Under the pieces are notes generated by a model. The model was not told where the DNA came from and made no database searches. It saw only the letters and a list, made by a program, of their open reading frames with translations. A program made the translations under genes and the position numbers. 5,036 nt of DNA from Nitrososphaerales archaeon. Lineage in GTDB: Archaea > Thermoproteota > Nitrososphaeria > Nitrososphaerales > Gagatemarchaeaceae. Of this stretch, positions 1-4,533 are shown in pieces (position 1 is the first letter of the stretch; the number at the start of each line of letters is the position of its first letter). Location of the stretch: positions 1-5,036 of the forward strand of contig JASHUK010000115.1 of assembly GCA_030040055.1 (NCBI GenBank), written 5' to 3'.

Positions 1-390
1 ATAATCGACACGCTCGTCGAGCTCAAGCAGCTGATACTGATCCAGTCGTACATCCCCAACAAGGGGGAGGACGTGAGGATGTTCGTCGTCGGGGACGAAG
101 TGGTCGGGGCGATGGTGAGGAAGGCAGCCCCGCTCGAGTGGAGGAGCAACATACACCTCGGGGGCAGGGGGGTCCCGTACGGGCCGACCGACGCCGAGAA
201 GGACGCCGCGGTGAAGGCCGCCCGCGCCGTCGGGGTTGAGGTCGCGGGGGTGGACATGATCATGGGGGACGACGGGCCCTATCTGATAGAAGTGAACGCC
301 TCCCCAGGCTTCAAGGGCCTCATGAAGGCCACCGACGTGGACGTCCCCGGAAAGATAGTCGAGTACGCGGTCGGGAAGGCCAAGAAGTAG
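1..390 (+). CDS. rimK: RimK-family ATP-grasp ligase, C-terminal part (5' end outside window)
   Basis: The reading frame is open from the first base to the TAG at 388-390, giving 129 residues. The N-terminal part lies outside the window, so the internal ATG at 79 and GTG at 73 are not true starts. The sequence matches the last ATP-grasp domain of RimK-type ligases: QSYIPN then GEDVRMFVVGDEVVGAM (residues 15-38), a RSNIHLGGRG stretch, then VAGVDMI and LIEVNASPGF. Asp85, Glu97 and Asn99 have the spacing of the Mg-binding D/E/N triad of E. coli RimK. The family uses ATP to join an amino acid, often glutamate, to a carboxyl group on a protein or small molecule. Members include RimK (ribosomal protein S6), the archaeal MptN and CofF (cofactor glutamylation) and LysX. 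The substrate cannot be told from this half, but the adjoining retropepsin-like gene favours a RimK/RimB-like protein modification system. The family call is firm; the substrate is open. Confidence 0.88.
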   Translation: MIDTLVELKQLILIQSYIPNKGEDVRMFVVGDEVVGAMVRKAAPLEWRSNIHLGGRGVPYGPTDAEKDAAVKAARAVGVEVAGVDMIMGDDGPYLIEVNASPGFKGLMKATDVDVPGKIVEYAVGKAKK

Positions 391-774
391 ATGGTCCGCC
401 AGAGGTACGGGACGAAGAGGGTGGTCCGCCTGGTCGAGAGGATAGTCGTCGCAGGGCCGGGCGGGGAGTTGACGGTCAGGGCGAAGGTCGACACCGGCGC
501 AGACAGGACCACCGTCGACAAGGACCTGGCCGAGAAGCTGATGCTGGGGCCGTCCGTGTCGAGCGTGACGATCAAGGCGTCCGCCGCCGGGCGGAAGGTC
601 GAGAGACCGGTGGTCAGGGCCTCGATCCTCATCGCGGGAAAGAGGTTCGACCTGATGGTCGGCGTTGCGGACAGGTCTCAGATGAGGTACCGAGTGATAG
701 TGGGGAGGGACATCCTCAGGTCAGGGGACTTCCTCATCGACCCCGCGAGGAAGCAGCCTCCGGCATCCTCGTGA
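391..774 (+). CDS. RimB-like retropepsin-fold aspartic protease ('ATP-dependent zinc protease' family)
   Basis: This 127-residue protein carries the aspartic protease motif DTGA (residues 34-37, within KVDTGADRTTVD). Near its C-terminus is the family signature DRSQMRYRVIVGRDIL (94-109), followed by FLIDP. This pattern belongs to the small, probably dimeric, retropepsin-like family labelled 'ATP-dependent zinc protease' (Pfam Zn_protease, PF05618). E. coli RimB belongs to it and is encoded beside RimK. The old name is misleading, because neither an ATP site nor a zinc site is visible here. There is no signal peptide, so a cytoplasmic location is likely. The ATG directly follows the TAG of the ligase gene and no clear Shine-Dalgarno is seen, so translation is probably coupled. 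The likely role is to trim or regulate what the upstream ligase adds, which is an inference from the pairing. The last ten residues (ARKQPPASS region) look disordered. Confidence 0.82.
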   Translation: MVRQRYGTKRVVRLVERIVVAGPGGELTVRAKVDTGADRTTVDKDLAEKLMLGPSVSSVTIKASAAGRKVERPVVRASILIAGKRFDLMVGVADRSQMRYRVIVGRDILRSGDFLIDPARKQPPASS

Positions 775-794
775 CCCCGTAGAGGTAAGGCGAG

Positions 795-823
795 GGCCGG
801 CGCCGGCCATGGTCGGCTCCGAC
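795..823. repeat. Two dyad symmetries upstream of the TATA box (possible operator)
   Basis: Positions 795-808 form a perfect 14-base palindrome, GGCCGGCGCCGGCC. Just after it, 812-823 forms GTCGG-CT-CCGAC, two 5-base arms around a 2-base centre. Together they fill the space between the end of the protease gene and the TATA box at 826-833. This is the usual place for a regulator that hinders or assists TBP/TFB binding. The ribbon-helix-helix protein encoded just downstream is the obvious candidate ligand, as RHH proteins commonly bind short repeats near their own promoters. In a GC-rich genome short GC palindromes arise readily, so function is inferred from position only. Confidence 0.4.
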
Positions 824-825
824 AA

Positions 826-833
826 TTATATAT
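826..833 (+). promoter_or_regulatory. Archaeal TATA box for the RHH-sat-alkP-cysC operon
   Basis: TTATATAT is a striking AT-only octamer in a very GC-rich region. Its centre lies about 27 bases before the A of the ATG at 857, so a normal archaeal start site would fall on or next to that ATG and give a leaderless transcript. The preceding CCGACAA could serve as the TFB recognition element. No other AT-rich box occurs between the protease gene and the operon. Confidence 0.72.
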
Positions 834-837
834 GATT

Positions 838-856
838 AGCCGGCGGTGGGCCGGCT
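838..856. repeat. Inverted repeat abutting the start codon (possible operator)
   Basis: AGCCGGC (838-844) and GCCGGCT (850-856) are perfect 7-base inverted arms around a 5-base centre, ending exactly at the ATG at 857. The GCCGGC core also occurs twice in the palindrome at 795-808. The element covers the predicted transcription start, where a bound protein would block initiation. Autoregulation by the RHH protein encoded next is a reasonable but untested reading. Confidence 0.42.
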
Positions 857-1078
857 ATGCCGACGAAATACACGACGGTGTCGATCCCCCAGCCTCTTCA
901 TGCGAAGATCGAGAAGCTGATAGCGAAGAAGAGGGGCTTCAAGTCGGTCTCCGACTACGTCACCTACGTCCTCAGGGAGGTGGTCGCGATGCACGAGACC
1001 AAGGAGGTCCCCGAACCCTTCACGAGCACGGACGTGGAGGAGATCAAGCAGCGCCTGAAGGCGTTGGGCTACCTGTAG
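857..1078 (+). CDS. Ribbon-helix-helix (CopG/Arc-type) small protein with RLKALGYL tail
   Basis: This 73-residue protein has a typical RHH fold. A short strand, YTTVSIP (residues 5-11), is followed by helix one (PLHAKIEKLIAKK), a turn GFKSVSDY, and helix two (YVTYVLREVV). RHH proteins dimerise by pairing the strands, which insert into the DNA major groove, so DNA binding is expected. After an acidic linker (HETKEVPEPFTSTD) the protein ends in a helix with RLKALGYL, a tail not needed for the RHH fold. The same tail type ends the other RHH protein at 4256-4483. The ATG at 857 is chosen because the TATA box lies about 27 bases upstream (leaderless) and because it precedes the strand closely. As first gene of a sulfate-activation operon, just downstream of dyad repeats, it is likely the local regulator. 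The effector and exact target are unknown. Confidence 0.8.
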   Translation: MPTKYTTVSIPQPLHAKIEKLIAKKRGFKSVSDYVTYVLREVVAMHETKEVPEPFTSTDVEEIKQRLKALGYL

Positions 1079-1083
1079 GTAAG
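1077..1083 (+). promoter_or_regulatory. Possible Shine-Dalgarno supporting a CTG start for sat
   Basis: AGGTAAG overlaps the stop codon of the RHH gene. It partly matches the archaeal anti-Shine-Dalgarno target GGAGGTGA (AGGT.A). The last base of AGGT (1080) is 6 bases before the CTG at 1087, a normal spacing. The match is imperfect, and its value is mainly in supporting initiation at that CTG. Confidence 0.35.
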
Positions 1084-1086
1084 ACT

Positions 1087-2232
1087 CTGCCCTCAGCGCC
1101 ACACGGAGGGAGGCTCGTACAGGTCGCGCAGGCCGCTGTCGACTCCGAGCGTTTCAAGGGGTACGAGAAGGGGAGGACCATCACGGTCGGGAAGGAGACG
1201 CTTACGCTCGTCAGGAACCTGGGGAGCGGGGTTTACAGCCCGCTTTCAGGATTCATGGGAGAGAGCGACTACGGGTGCGTGATAGACCAGATGAGGCTCT
1301 CTGACGACGTCCCCTGGACTCTCCCTGTGCTCCTTCAGGTCGAGGAGGGGCCCGACGCGAAGGACGGGGACGAGCTGCTACTCAGGTCAGAGGAAGGCGC
1401 CCCAGCTGCCGTCATCGGATACGAGGGGACGTTCAGGATAGACAAGAAGGAGTACGCGAGCAAGGTCTTCGGGACCGAGGACCAGGCCCATCCGGGGGTG
1501 GCCAAGGTCTACTCCTCCACGGGCCTTGCGGTCTCGGGGAGGCTGAAGGTGGTGGGGAGGCAGGACCCTGGGACGTACGCGGAATACACCCTGAGCCCGA
1601 AAGAGACCAGGGTCCTGTTCGCGGAGAAGGGGTGGCAGACGGTGGTCGCCTTCCAGACCAGGAACGCCCCCCACATCAACCACGAGTACCTGCAAAAGAG
1701 CGCGCTGGCCCTCGTCGACGGCCTGTTCGTCAACCCGGTCCTGGGCAAGAAGAAGCCGGGGGACTTCAAGGACGAGGTCATCGTCGACGCCTACAAGGCC
1801 CTCATCGGGCAGTACTACCCGAGGAACTCCGTCGTGATGAGCGTGCTGCACTACGAGATGCAGTACGCCGGCCCCAAGGAGGCGATAATGCACGCCATAA
1901 TGAGGAAGAACTTCGGGTGCACCCACATCATAATCGGGAGGGACCACGCCGGGGTCGGGAACTACTACAGGCCGTACGCCGCCCAGGAGATCTTCGGGGA
2001 GTTCCCCGACCTGGGGATCGCCCCCATGTTCTTCCGGGAGTTCTACTACTGCACCAAGTGCGCGGGGATAGCCAGCGAGAAGACCTGCCCCCACGGGGAG
2101 GAGGACAGGCTCAACTTCAGCGGCACGAAGCTGAGGAAGATGTTCGGAGAGGGGGAGGTCCCCCCGAAGGAGTTCATGAGGCCGGAGGTCGCGCAGGCCA
2201 TACTGGCGCACAGACAGCCGTTCGTGGAGTGA
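1087..2232 (+). CDS. sat: Sulfate adenylyltransferase (ATP sulfurylase), probable CTG start
   Basis: The enzyme converts ATP and sulfate to APS and pyrophosphate, the first step of sulfate activation. From CTG 1087 it has 381 residues, close to the roughly 380 usual for short archaeal and bacterial Sat, and begins with the family N-terminus PHGGRLV. Active-site motifs are present: QTRNAPHINHEY (from residue 190, with the HxxH pair His196/His199), GRDHAGVG (284-291) and FSGTKLR (344-350). A CxxC-x8-CxH set (Cys322, Cys325, Cys334, His336) matches the zinc site known in Thermus thermophilus Sat. There is no fused kinase domain; cysC is separate downstream. The frame has no ATG, GTG or TTG between 835 and 1254. 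The only upstream start, ATG 832, lies within the promoter and would add 85 residues overlapping the RHH gene. The ATG at 1255 would remove conserved sequence. CTG 1087, 8 bases after the RHH stop, is therefore my choice. The product is near certain; the start is not. Confidence 0.9.
   Translation: MPSAPHGGRLVQVAQAAVDSERFKGYEKGRTITVGKETLTLVRNLGSGVYSPLSGFMGESDYGCVIDQMRLSDDVPWTLPVLLQVEEGPDAKDGDELLLRSEEGAPAAVIGYEGTFRIDKKEYASKVFGTEDQAHPGVAKVYSSTGLAVSGRLKVVGRQDPGTYAEYTLSPKETRVLFAEKGWQTVVAFQTRNAPHINHEYLQKSALALVDGLFVNPVLGKKKPGDFKDEVIVDAYKALIGQYYPRNSVVMSVLHYEMQYAGPKEAIMHAIMRKNFGCTHIIIGRDHAGVGNYYRPYAAQEIFGEFPDLGIAPMFFREFYYCTKCAGIASEKTCPHGEEDRLNFSGTKLRKMFGEGEVPPKEFMRPEVAQAILAHRQPFVE
2226..2232 (+). promoter_or_regulatory. 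Shine-Dalgarno for the AlkP-like gene
   Basis: GGAGTGA overlaps the stop of sat. Its GGAG core lies 7 bases before the ATG at 2237, a good spacing and a near match to the archaeal consensus. It supports the chosen start and reinitiation after sat. Confidence 0.5.
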
Positions 2233-2236
2233 GAGC

Positions 2237-3637
2237 ATGGCCAAAGTTGCGGTCATCGGGCTCGACTCGGTCCCGCCGGAGATGCTGTTCGGGAAGCTGC
2301 TCGGCCAGCTGCCCGTGATCTCGAAGATGTACTCCAGGGGAGTGCACGGGAGGCTGCGCACGTGCGACCCTCCGATAACTGTCCCCGCGTGGATGGTGAT
2401 GATGACGGGAAAGAGCCCGGGGGAGCTGGGGATCTACGGGTTCAGGCACAGGAACGGCTTCTCCTACAGCGACGGGTACATCGTCAACTCCACCCACGTC
2501 CGGTCGAAGACCGTCTGGCAGGTCCTCTCGGACAGGGGAGTCCACTCGGTCGTCCTCGGGGTCCCTCCCGGCTACCCGCCGAAGGAAGTGGAGAACGCAT
2601 CGACTGTCTCGTGCTTCATCACCCCGTCAGAGGACAGGCCGTTCACGTATCCGCCGGGGCTCAGGGACGAGGTCCTCAAGGCCGCGGGAGGCCGGTACAT
2701 CTTCGACGTCACCTTCAGGACGGAGAACCGCGACGAGATCAAGAAGGAGCTCTTCGAGATGACGGAGAGGAGGTTCGACGTGGCCGAGCACCTCGCGAGG
2801 TCGAAGCCCTGGAGCTTCTTCATGATGCACGAGATAGGGTTCGACAGGCTCCACCACGCCTTCTGGAAGTTCTTCGACGTGACCCACCCGAAATACGTCC
2901 CGGGGAGCAAGTACGCGGGGATAGACCTCGAATACTACCGGATGGTCGACGGCCGGATAGGGAGGCTGCTAGAAGTGCTGGGCTCCGACTGCACCACCTT
3001 CGTCGTCTCAGACCACGGCTCCAAGGCGATGAAGGGGGCATTCTGCGTGAACCAGTGGCTGGCCAAGGAGGGGTACCTCTCCTTCAGGCGCGACCCCGAG
3101 TCGCCGACCGACCTGGACAAGGCCGAGGTCGACTGGTCCAAGACCAAGGCGTGGGGCTGGGGAGGATACTACGCGAGGATCTTCTTCAACGTGAAGGAGA
3201 GGGAGGAGCAGGGGGTGATTCCGTCGTCCGAGCTGGCGAAGGAGAAGGCCGAGCTCAAGAAGAGGATAATGGGGATCACAGACGACGCGGGGCGGCCGAT
3301 GGCCAACCAGGTGTTCGAGCCGGACGCGCTCTACGGGACCGCCGTGGGGGACAAGCCCGACCTGATGGTCTACTTCGACGAGCTGAACTGGAGGTCGGCG
3401 GGGACGGTGGGACACGACTCGATGTACCTGTCTGAGAACGACACCGGCCCGGACGACTCCGTCCACTCGATGGACGGCGTCTTTCTGATGTACAGGGAGG
3501 GCTCGGACATGAAGGGAAGGGAGCTCCGGGGACTGAACCTGAAAGACGTCGGCTCGACCGTCCTCTCCATGTTCGGGCTGGACCCAAGGAAGGAGGGCGT
3601 GGGCGGGACGCCGATGGCTGAGGTGCTGAAGGCGTGA
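2237..3637 (+). CDS. Alkaline-phosphatase-superfamily enzyme (type I phosphodiesterase / nucleotide pyrophosphatase-like)
   Basis: This 466-residue protein has the full alkaline phosphatase superfamily metal site. Asp10 lies in VIGLDSVPPE, the likely nucleophile Thr48 in DPPITVPAWMVMMTGKSPG, Asp203 and His207 in DRLHH, Asp259-His260 in VSDHGS, and His410 in VHSMDGVFLM. Thr48 and the following PAW..M.TG.SPG..GIYGF pattern match the phosphodiesterase/nucleotide pyrophosphatase branch. The Cys/Ser-x-Pro-x-Arg motif of formylglycine sulfatases is absent (CDPPI at 43-47 does not fit). No signal peptide or membrane helix is seen, so it is probably cytoplasmic, with two metal ions, likely zinc. It starts 4 bases after sat and overlaps cysC by 4 bases, so its job should relate to APS/PAPS. 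Possible roles are hydrolysis of APS, PAPS or PAP, or transfer or removal of a sulfuryl or phosphoryl group on a sulfated product. None is shown by the sequence. The superfamily is confident; the substrate is unknown. Confidence 0.85.
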   Translation: MAKVAVIGLDSVPPEMLFGKLLGQLPVISKMYSRGVHGRLRTCDPPITVPAWMVMMTGKSPGELGIYGFRHRNGFSYSDGYIVNSTHVRSKTVWQVLSDRGVHSVVLGVPPGYPPKEVENASTVSCFITPSEDRPFTYPPGLRDEVLKAAGGRYIFDVTFRTENRDEIKKELFEMTERRFDVAEHLARSKPWSFFMMHEIGFDRLHHAFWKFFDVTHPKYVPGSKYAGIDLEYYRMVDGRIGRLLEVLGSDCTTFVVSDHGSKAMKGAFCVNQWLAKEGYLSFRRDPESPTDLDKAEVDWSKTKAWGWGGYYARIFFNVKEREEQGVIPSSELAKEKAELKKRIMGITDDAGRPMANQVFEPDALYGTAVGDKPDLMVYFDELNWRSAGTVGHDSMYLSENDTGPDDSVHSMDGVFLMYREGSDMKGRELRGLNLKDVGSTVLSMFGLDPRKEGVGGTPMAEVLKA

Positions 3638-4185
3638 GCGGTCGCGTTTCAGGCGGCTTCGCCGTATGGATGACCGGGCTGCCAGGCTCGGGGAAGAGCA
3701 CCCTCGCGGGCTCCCTTAAGGAGAGGCTGGCTGGGATGGGGGTCAGGGTCGAAGTGCTGGATGGGGACGAGATACGGAAAGGGATCTCGAAGGACCTCGG
3801 CCTCTCGAAGGAAGACAGGGAGGAGCACGCCAGGCGCGTCGCCTTCGTTGCGAAGCTTCTCGCGAGGAACGACGTGGTGCCGATAGTCGCGCTCATATCT
3901 CCCTACAAGGCCTCGAGGGACGAGGCGAGAAAGACGGTCGGGACCGACAGGTTCGTCGAGGTATACGTCAAGGCCTCGCTGGAGACGTGCGAGAAGAGGG
4001 ACCCGAAGGGGCTCTACGTGAAGGCGAGGAGAGGGGAGATAGGCAACATGACCGGGATACAGGACCCCTACGAGGAGCCGGAAAGCCCGGACATAACGGT
4101 AGAGACCGAGCGGATGGGGATCGGCGAGTCGACGGAGTTCCTCCTCTCGGAGCTCCGACGCATGGGGAAGCTCGCGCCGGGATAG
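3634..4185 (+). CDS. cysC: Adenylylsulfate (APS) kinase
   Basis: CysC transfers phosphate from ATP to the 3' hydroxyl of APS, giving PAPS. The 183-residue protein is full length and carries all the family signatures. These are the P-loop GLPGSGKST (15-23), LDGDEIR (42-48), LSKEDREEHARRVAF (57-71), ISPYKASR (88-95, with the conserved Ser89), KRDPKGLY (121-128) and TGIQDPYEEP (140-149). The GTG start at 3634 overlaps the TGA of the AlkP-like gene in a GTGA arrangement. This indicates translational coupling and explains the lack of a strong Shine-Dalgarno. GTG is preferred because it leaves only a short lead before the first strand (FAVWMTG). With sat in the same operon the cell can make PAPS. 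No PAPS reductase lies in the window, so the product may feed sulfation of glycans, lipids or other metabolites, an inference limited by the window's edges. Confidence 0.96.
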   Translation: MSGRVSGGFAVWMTGLPGSGKSTLAGSLKERLAGMGVRVEVLDGDEIRKGISKDLGLSKEDREEHARRVAFVAKLLARNDVVPIVALISPYKASRDEARKTVGTDRFVEVYVKASLETCEKRDPKGLYVKARRGEIGNMTGIQDPYEEPESPDITVETERMGIGESTEFLLSELRRMGKLAPG

Positions 4186-4223
4186 GCAGAAGCCCTGATA
4201 GGCACTCGCGCCGCGTCGGAAGA

Positions 4224-4230
4224 GATAAAT
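4224..4230 (+). promoter_or_regulatory. TATA-like box for the second RHH gene
   Basis: GATAAAT, preceded by the purine-rich GGAAGA that could act as the TFB element, is the only AT-rich patch in the 70-base gap after cysC. Its centre lies about 29 bases before the TTG at 4256, so transcription would begin at or a few bases before that codon. This mirrors the arrangement at 826-857. Confidence 0.5.
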
Positions 4231-4233
4231 CAC

Positions 4234-4244
4234 GAGGCGGCCTC
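4234..4244. repeat. Short palindrome between TATA-like box and RHH start
   Basis: GAGGC-G-GCCTC has two 5-base arms around one base and sits between the TATA-like box and the start of the second RHH gene, in the same relative place as the inverted repeat at 838-856. The sequence differs from that repeat. It could be an operator for an RHH protein but is short enough to be chance. Confidence 0.25.
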
Positions 4245-4255
4245 CGCGCCCCGGG

Positions 4256-4483
4256 TTGTCGGAGGAGCAGGCGACTGTCAAAGTGAGCCAAGAGGTGTAC
4301 CGCAGGCTGACCGAGGCCACGAAACAGTCGGGGGCCGCGAGCGTCGACGAGCTGGTGGGCAGGATAATCCGCGACTGGCTGACCGGCGCGGGGGTCGCGG
4401 GCCCGGCCGACGGCCGCGAGAGAATGTCGGCGGCCGACGAGAAGCAGGTCGAGGACCGGCTGCGATCTCTGGGTTACGTCTGA
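4256..4483 (+). CDS. Second ribbon-helix-helix small protein with RLRSLGYV tail
   Basis: This 75-residue protein reads from a TTG start. Strand ATVKVSQE (residues 6-13) is followed by helix one (VYRRLTEATKQSG), the turn ASVDELV and helix two (ELVGRIIRDWLTG), the order of an RHH DNA-binding dimer. A Gly/Ala-rich linker then leads to a C-terminal helix, DEKQVEDRLRSLGYV. Its ending is the same as in the RHH protein at 857-1078 (RLKALGYL), although the RHH parts differ clearly, so the two are relatives rather than a recent duplication. TTG 4256 is chosen because the next in-frame start, GTG 4283, would cut into the DNA-binding strand, and because the TATA-like box is correctly spaced for TTG 4256. 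It lies 70 bases after cysC with its own promoter. A regulatory role is likely; the target is unknown. Confidence 0.72.
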   Translation: MSEEQATVKVSQEVYRRLTEATKQSGAASVDELVGRIIRDWLTGAGVAGPADGRERMSAADEKQVEDRLRSLGYV

Positions 4484-4494
4484 GGGCGATCGCT

Positions 4495-4510
4495 CTTTGG
4501 CCGGCCAAGG
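4495..4510. repeat. Palindrome / potential RNA hairpin between RHH and DUF393 genes
   Basis: TTGGCCGGCCAA (4497-4508) is a perfect 12-base palindrome. In RNA it can be extended by a U-G and a C-G pair to 4495-4510, although with no free loop it would need to open in the centre. It contains GCCGGC, the core seen before the sat operon. It lies 12-27 bases after the RHH stop and 24 or more before the next ATG. It may be an operator or part of a transcript end, but no T-tract follows, so a terminator is not supported. Confidence 0.3.
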
Positions 4511-4520
4511 CACCCCCGCC

Positions 4521-4528
4521 AGGTAAGG
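4521..4528 (+). promoter_or_regulatory. Possible ribosome binding site for the DUF393 gene
   Basis: AGGTAAGG lies 5 bases before the ATG at 4534. AGGT.A partly matches the archaeal Shine-Dalgarno GGAGGTGA. The same AGGTAAG string precedes the proposed CTG start of sat, and no TATA-like box is visible in this 50-base gap, so read-through from the RHH gene is likely. Confidence 0.35.
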
Positions 4529-4533
4529 CAGCG

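Noticed and set aside
795..808. GC palindrome as a transcription terminator for the protease gene
   Set aside because: Archaeal termination depends mainly on T-rich tracts, and none follows. A 14-base palindrome with no loop is also a poor hairpin.
809..835. Eight-codon mini-ORF starting at ATG 809 across the TATA box
   Set aside because: It overlaps the promoter, lies upstream of the expected transcription start and has no Shine-Dalgarno.
832..1086. ATG 832 as the start of ATP sulfurylase, giving a 466-residue protein
   Set aside because: The ATG lies at the TATA box, upstream of the predicted transcription start. The added 85 residues run in another frame across the whole RHH gene and resemble no Sat N-terminus.
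1387..2361. Long minus-strand open frame of 324 codons opposite sat
   Set aside because: It is rich in Leu, Val, Arg and Pro with no recognisable motif, and lies opposite a clear sat gene. GC-rich codon bias creates such open antisense frames.
2360..2382. Cys43-Asp-Pro-Pro as a formylglycine sulfatase motif in the AlkP-like protein
   Set aside because: The sulfatase motif needs C/S-x-P-x-R; the Arg is absent, while Thr48 followed by VPAW fits the phosphodiesterase-type nucleophile.
2362..3435. 357-codon plus-strand frame inside the AlkP-like gene
   Set aside because: It is an Arg/Gly-rich shift of the AlkP-like frame without motifs; the AlkP frame carries all catalytic residues.
3276..3896. 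Minus-strand frames opposite the end of the AlkP-like gene and cysC
   Set aside because: Their Ser/Arg/Pro-rich low-complexity composition is typical of antisense shadows, and both sense genes are well supported.
857..4483. The two RHH genes as antitoxins of toxin-antitoxin pairs
   Set aside because: No small RNase or ParE/RelE-like toxin gene lies next to either. Their neighbours are sulfate-activation enzymes and a DUF393 protein.
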